Source: Eubacteriales Family XIII. Incertae Sedis bacterium
Lineage (GTDB): Bacteria > Bacillota > Clostridia > Peptostreptococcales > Anaerovoracaceae
Length of the DNA: 7,940 nt
Assembly (NCBI GenBank): GCA_031254995.1
Contig: JAIRTJ010000050.1
Span: 1-7,940, forward strand
Reading direction: 5' to 3'
Shown: positions 7,401-7,940 of the stretch, one piece after another
How positions within the stretch are numbered: the first letter of the stretch is position 1
How the letters are laid out: each line of letters begins with the position of its first letter
Position numbers and translations under genes: made by a program
The notes under the pieces: generated by a model
What the model saw: only the letters and a program-made list of their open reading frames with translations
What the model was told of the DNA's origin: nothing
Database searches by the model: none

Positions 7401-7940
7401 GAAACGGCAATCGAGGTCAAAGATCGGGGAGGTTATCAAGGCGGCGACGCGCAGGGCGAGGGTCTTCATACGATAACGTTGCTCATTTCGGAAAGCAAGG
7501 AAACATCGCCTTACACCGAGGATTTTACCATTCGCGTCTTGCCAAACGACATCGTCGTCGATGGGGAAAACTACGCTATTGCGTACAATTTGGCCGAGCG
7601 CATGAATACGGCGACCGCGAATAGTATTTCGGACAGGGATCTTCTGCGGAGACACGAAGTAACAGTTTATGATAAAAAAGATAATTTTTCCATCGTGCCG
7701 AACGGTGCGGAACTCGTGCCCGGCAGCAGGGATTTCCCCGTTCCGGACGCAAGCAATCCCCTGATCGACGGCGACTTTGAAGCGCGCGTCATCGCGGAGC
7801 CGGCGGTTAAGGCGACGGTTCCCGTCAAAATCGGAAACGGAAACAGCCCGGTATTGACCGTGAGCACGCCGATTGCGATACCCCTCGGAAACGGAGGAAA
7901 GCCGTTCGACTACGATCAGGGCGTCAGCGTCAGCGACGAC
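4449..7940 (+). CDS. Giant exported pectate-lyase-like/Ig-domain surface adhesin, 3'-truncated by the window edge
   Basis: The frame stays open for 1164 codons and runs off the window. GGGAG (4436-4440) lies eight bases before ATG 4449, and the gene starts 33 nt after its neighbour, so it is probably in the same operon. Residues 1-37 are a signal peptide: basic KKSAGSRTKNRK, hydrophobic AFLLAVILALTATA, likely cleavage after GTVA. Residues 38-120 are an acidic Ser-rich linker. From about 134 the VTTWDEFVDAMNDSGIDRIS start and DLTIDGNGFALDY are typical of pectate-lyase-like adhesive domains (Pectate_lyase_5 type) of Bacillota surface proteins; the beta-helix, rich in Gly, Asn and Thr, runs to about 680. 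Beta-rich segments follow: about 700-820, a Big_6-like Ig domain (about 823-925, DKTPPNP through GTWTYAIPANFDL and EDAEGN), a segment at 940-1032, another at 1033-1125, and the start of a DUF5011-like domain (SPVLTVSTPIAIPLG). Few cysteines. It probably binds a surface or host glycan or protein; enzymatic activity is not expected. Any LPXTG or other anchor would be beyond the window. Confidence 0.88.
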   Translation, partial: MRNSKKSAGSRTKNRKPAFLLAVILALTATAPIGTVAEELAITSENENLIQSESADEQTLQGDAEDVSDETSSSDVETSGDEGAQSIEPDEISQDEESDEKSSEIENVADRETKTPNEGSPQLRNSRMISRFSVGDVTTWDEFVDAMNDSGIDRISLTKKISRGDSARIPNNVDRDLTIDGNGFALDYGNYTGNGIVLARATGKTLTVKNLRVEKSGGVAGVYSHFIAHNLTNQDSAGWTVNIEDVDYEGETRTSGLVSVTDSIVNLKGKINWISTYRQYLTGALSNEGAISARDITFKSGVVAVIRANGSVVRIMGHNNGGRLDTRFTVESGSDVKLHNAVGETSAWDTSALRVNAEGSTNIPTINISGPDTTVDMTSAGAGAWAASCAGTVFIGGNAGTININDEAVVNVISEGMQSAMISQISGGGAYNVDNATLYCESPGDVIANFTSATLWFRLVANQVFNLTNKANVTILNKGLGDGMTPAIRYYGANNWFRASGGSKIHIENRGYGTSPAPNRADGGANQGIEWAGGPNNSGFELRDYGTSCEVIAGKGIALASIAGGLNIKIDIGEGTSFIAKGATALEGEGIFNVSGNLSFICDKPLYYDFQNTRPGGGRVISAGVNSVFQSTDSDLSVWKIGQNVDADPFRAWNRISYRLEGVNLMTLASPDPNDSSFNTGANSYGNQGATIYTRMSGNNASPRINEVFPATNADKYVRGAGVVPEGFNIEGRAIWTNEVTAIIKATSAKDGSSRNATASSINAEDVYGETKNGVLRLDVGAFLQAGDEYQFVDAWRGGSDVPENKRHQADSAHIAKDKIVVADKTPPNPATIGNTVFYENQRVLSGTWTAGPDRQTDGATLDVPVKVRAAVNGTIIPNVSGSIESNGTWTYAIPANFDLRANDRIQIILEDAEGNANPLAQTAFRDAIFPPAPGIVAAAIAYDIEAEDAVIGILSAKEIKTNTEILSLLKARGIDFSKPTGNQETAIEVKDRGGYQGGDAQGEGLHTITLLISESKETSPYTEDFTIRVLPNDIVVDGENYAIAYNLAERMNTATANSISDRDLLRRHEVTVYDKKDNFSIVPNGAELVPGSRDFPVPDASNPLIDGDFEARVIAEPAVKATVPVKIGNGNSPVLTVSTPIAIPLGNGGKPFDYDQGVSVSDD

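Noticed and set aside
1..7940. CRISPR arrays, tRNA or rRNA genes, insertion sequences, phage genes
   Set aside because: No regularly spaced direct repeats, cloverleaf-like segments, transposase motifs or phage proteins were seen on either strand.

Overview
The window looks like chromosomal DNA from an anaerobic, Gram-positive-type bacterium, most likely a Clostridia-like member of the Bacillota. The basis is indirect: a DUF2148 four-cysteine ferredoxin-like protein preceded by a near-perfect Shine-Dalgarno, an AspRS of the GEFYQLD motif-2 variant, and a very large secreted pectate-lyase-like, Ig-repeat surface protein. There are no rRNA or tRNA genes to fix the taxonomy. All recognised genes are on the + strand.

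Region 1 (1-2148) is housekeeping. It holds the 3' six-sevenths of aspS (aspartyl-tRNA synthetase, 5' end outside the window), then 64 nt later a 176-aa DUF2148 protein. No terminator separates them, so they are probably co-transcribed. Two GC-rich hairpins follow; the second has a short T-run and looks like an intrinsic terminator.

Region 2 (2149-2494) is a 346-nt intergenic stretch. It changes from GC-rich hairpins to AT-rich sequence with two perfect 12-bp palindromes and a good sigma-A-type promoter (TTGACA, 17 bp, TAAACT). This promoter probably starts a new transcription unit with a leader of about 100 nt.

Region 3 (2495-7940) is the interesting part: three tightly arranged co-directional genes. 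The first encodes an ECF-type sigma-70 factor. The second encodes a protein of about 409 aa with a cytoplasmic sigma-region-4-like helix-turn-helix, one transmembrane helix and an extracytoplasmic Pro/Glu-rich stalk plus beta-rich tail. The third, starting 33 nt later, encodes a giant exported surface protein: signal peptide, acidic Ser-rich linker, pectate-lyase-like beta-helix domain, Ig-like domains, open at the window end after 1164 codons. My inference is a sigma factor / membrane regulator / surface adhesin module, in which the membrane protein occupies the usual anti-sigma slot but carries a sigma-like DNA-binding domain instead of a recognisable anti-sigma domain. That regulatory logic is inferred from order and domain content and is untested.
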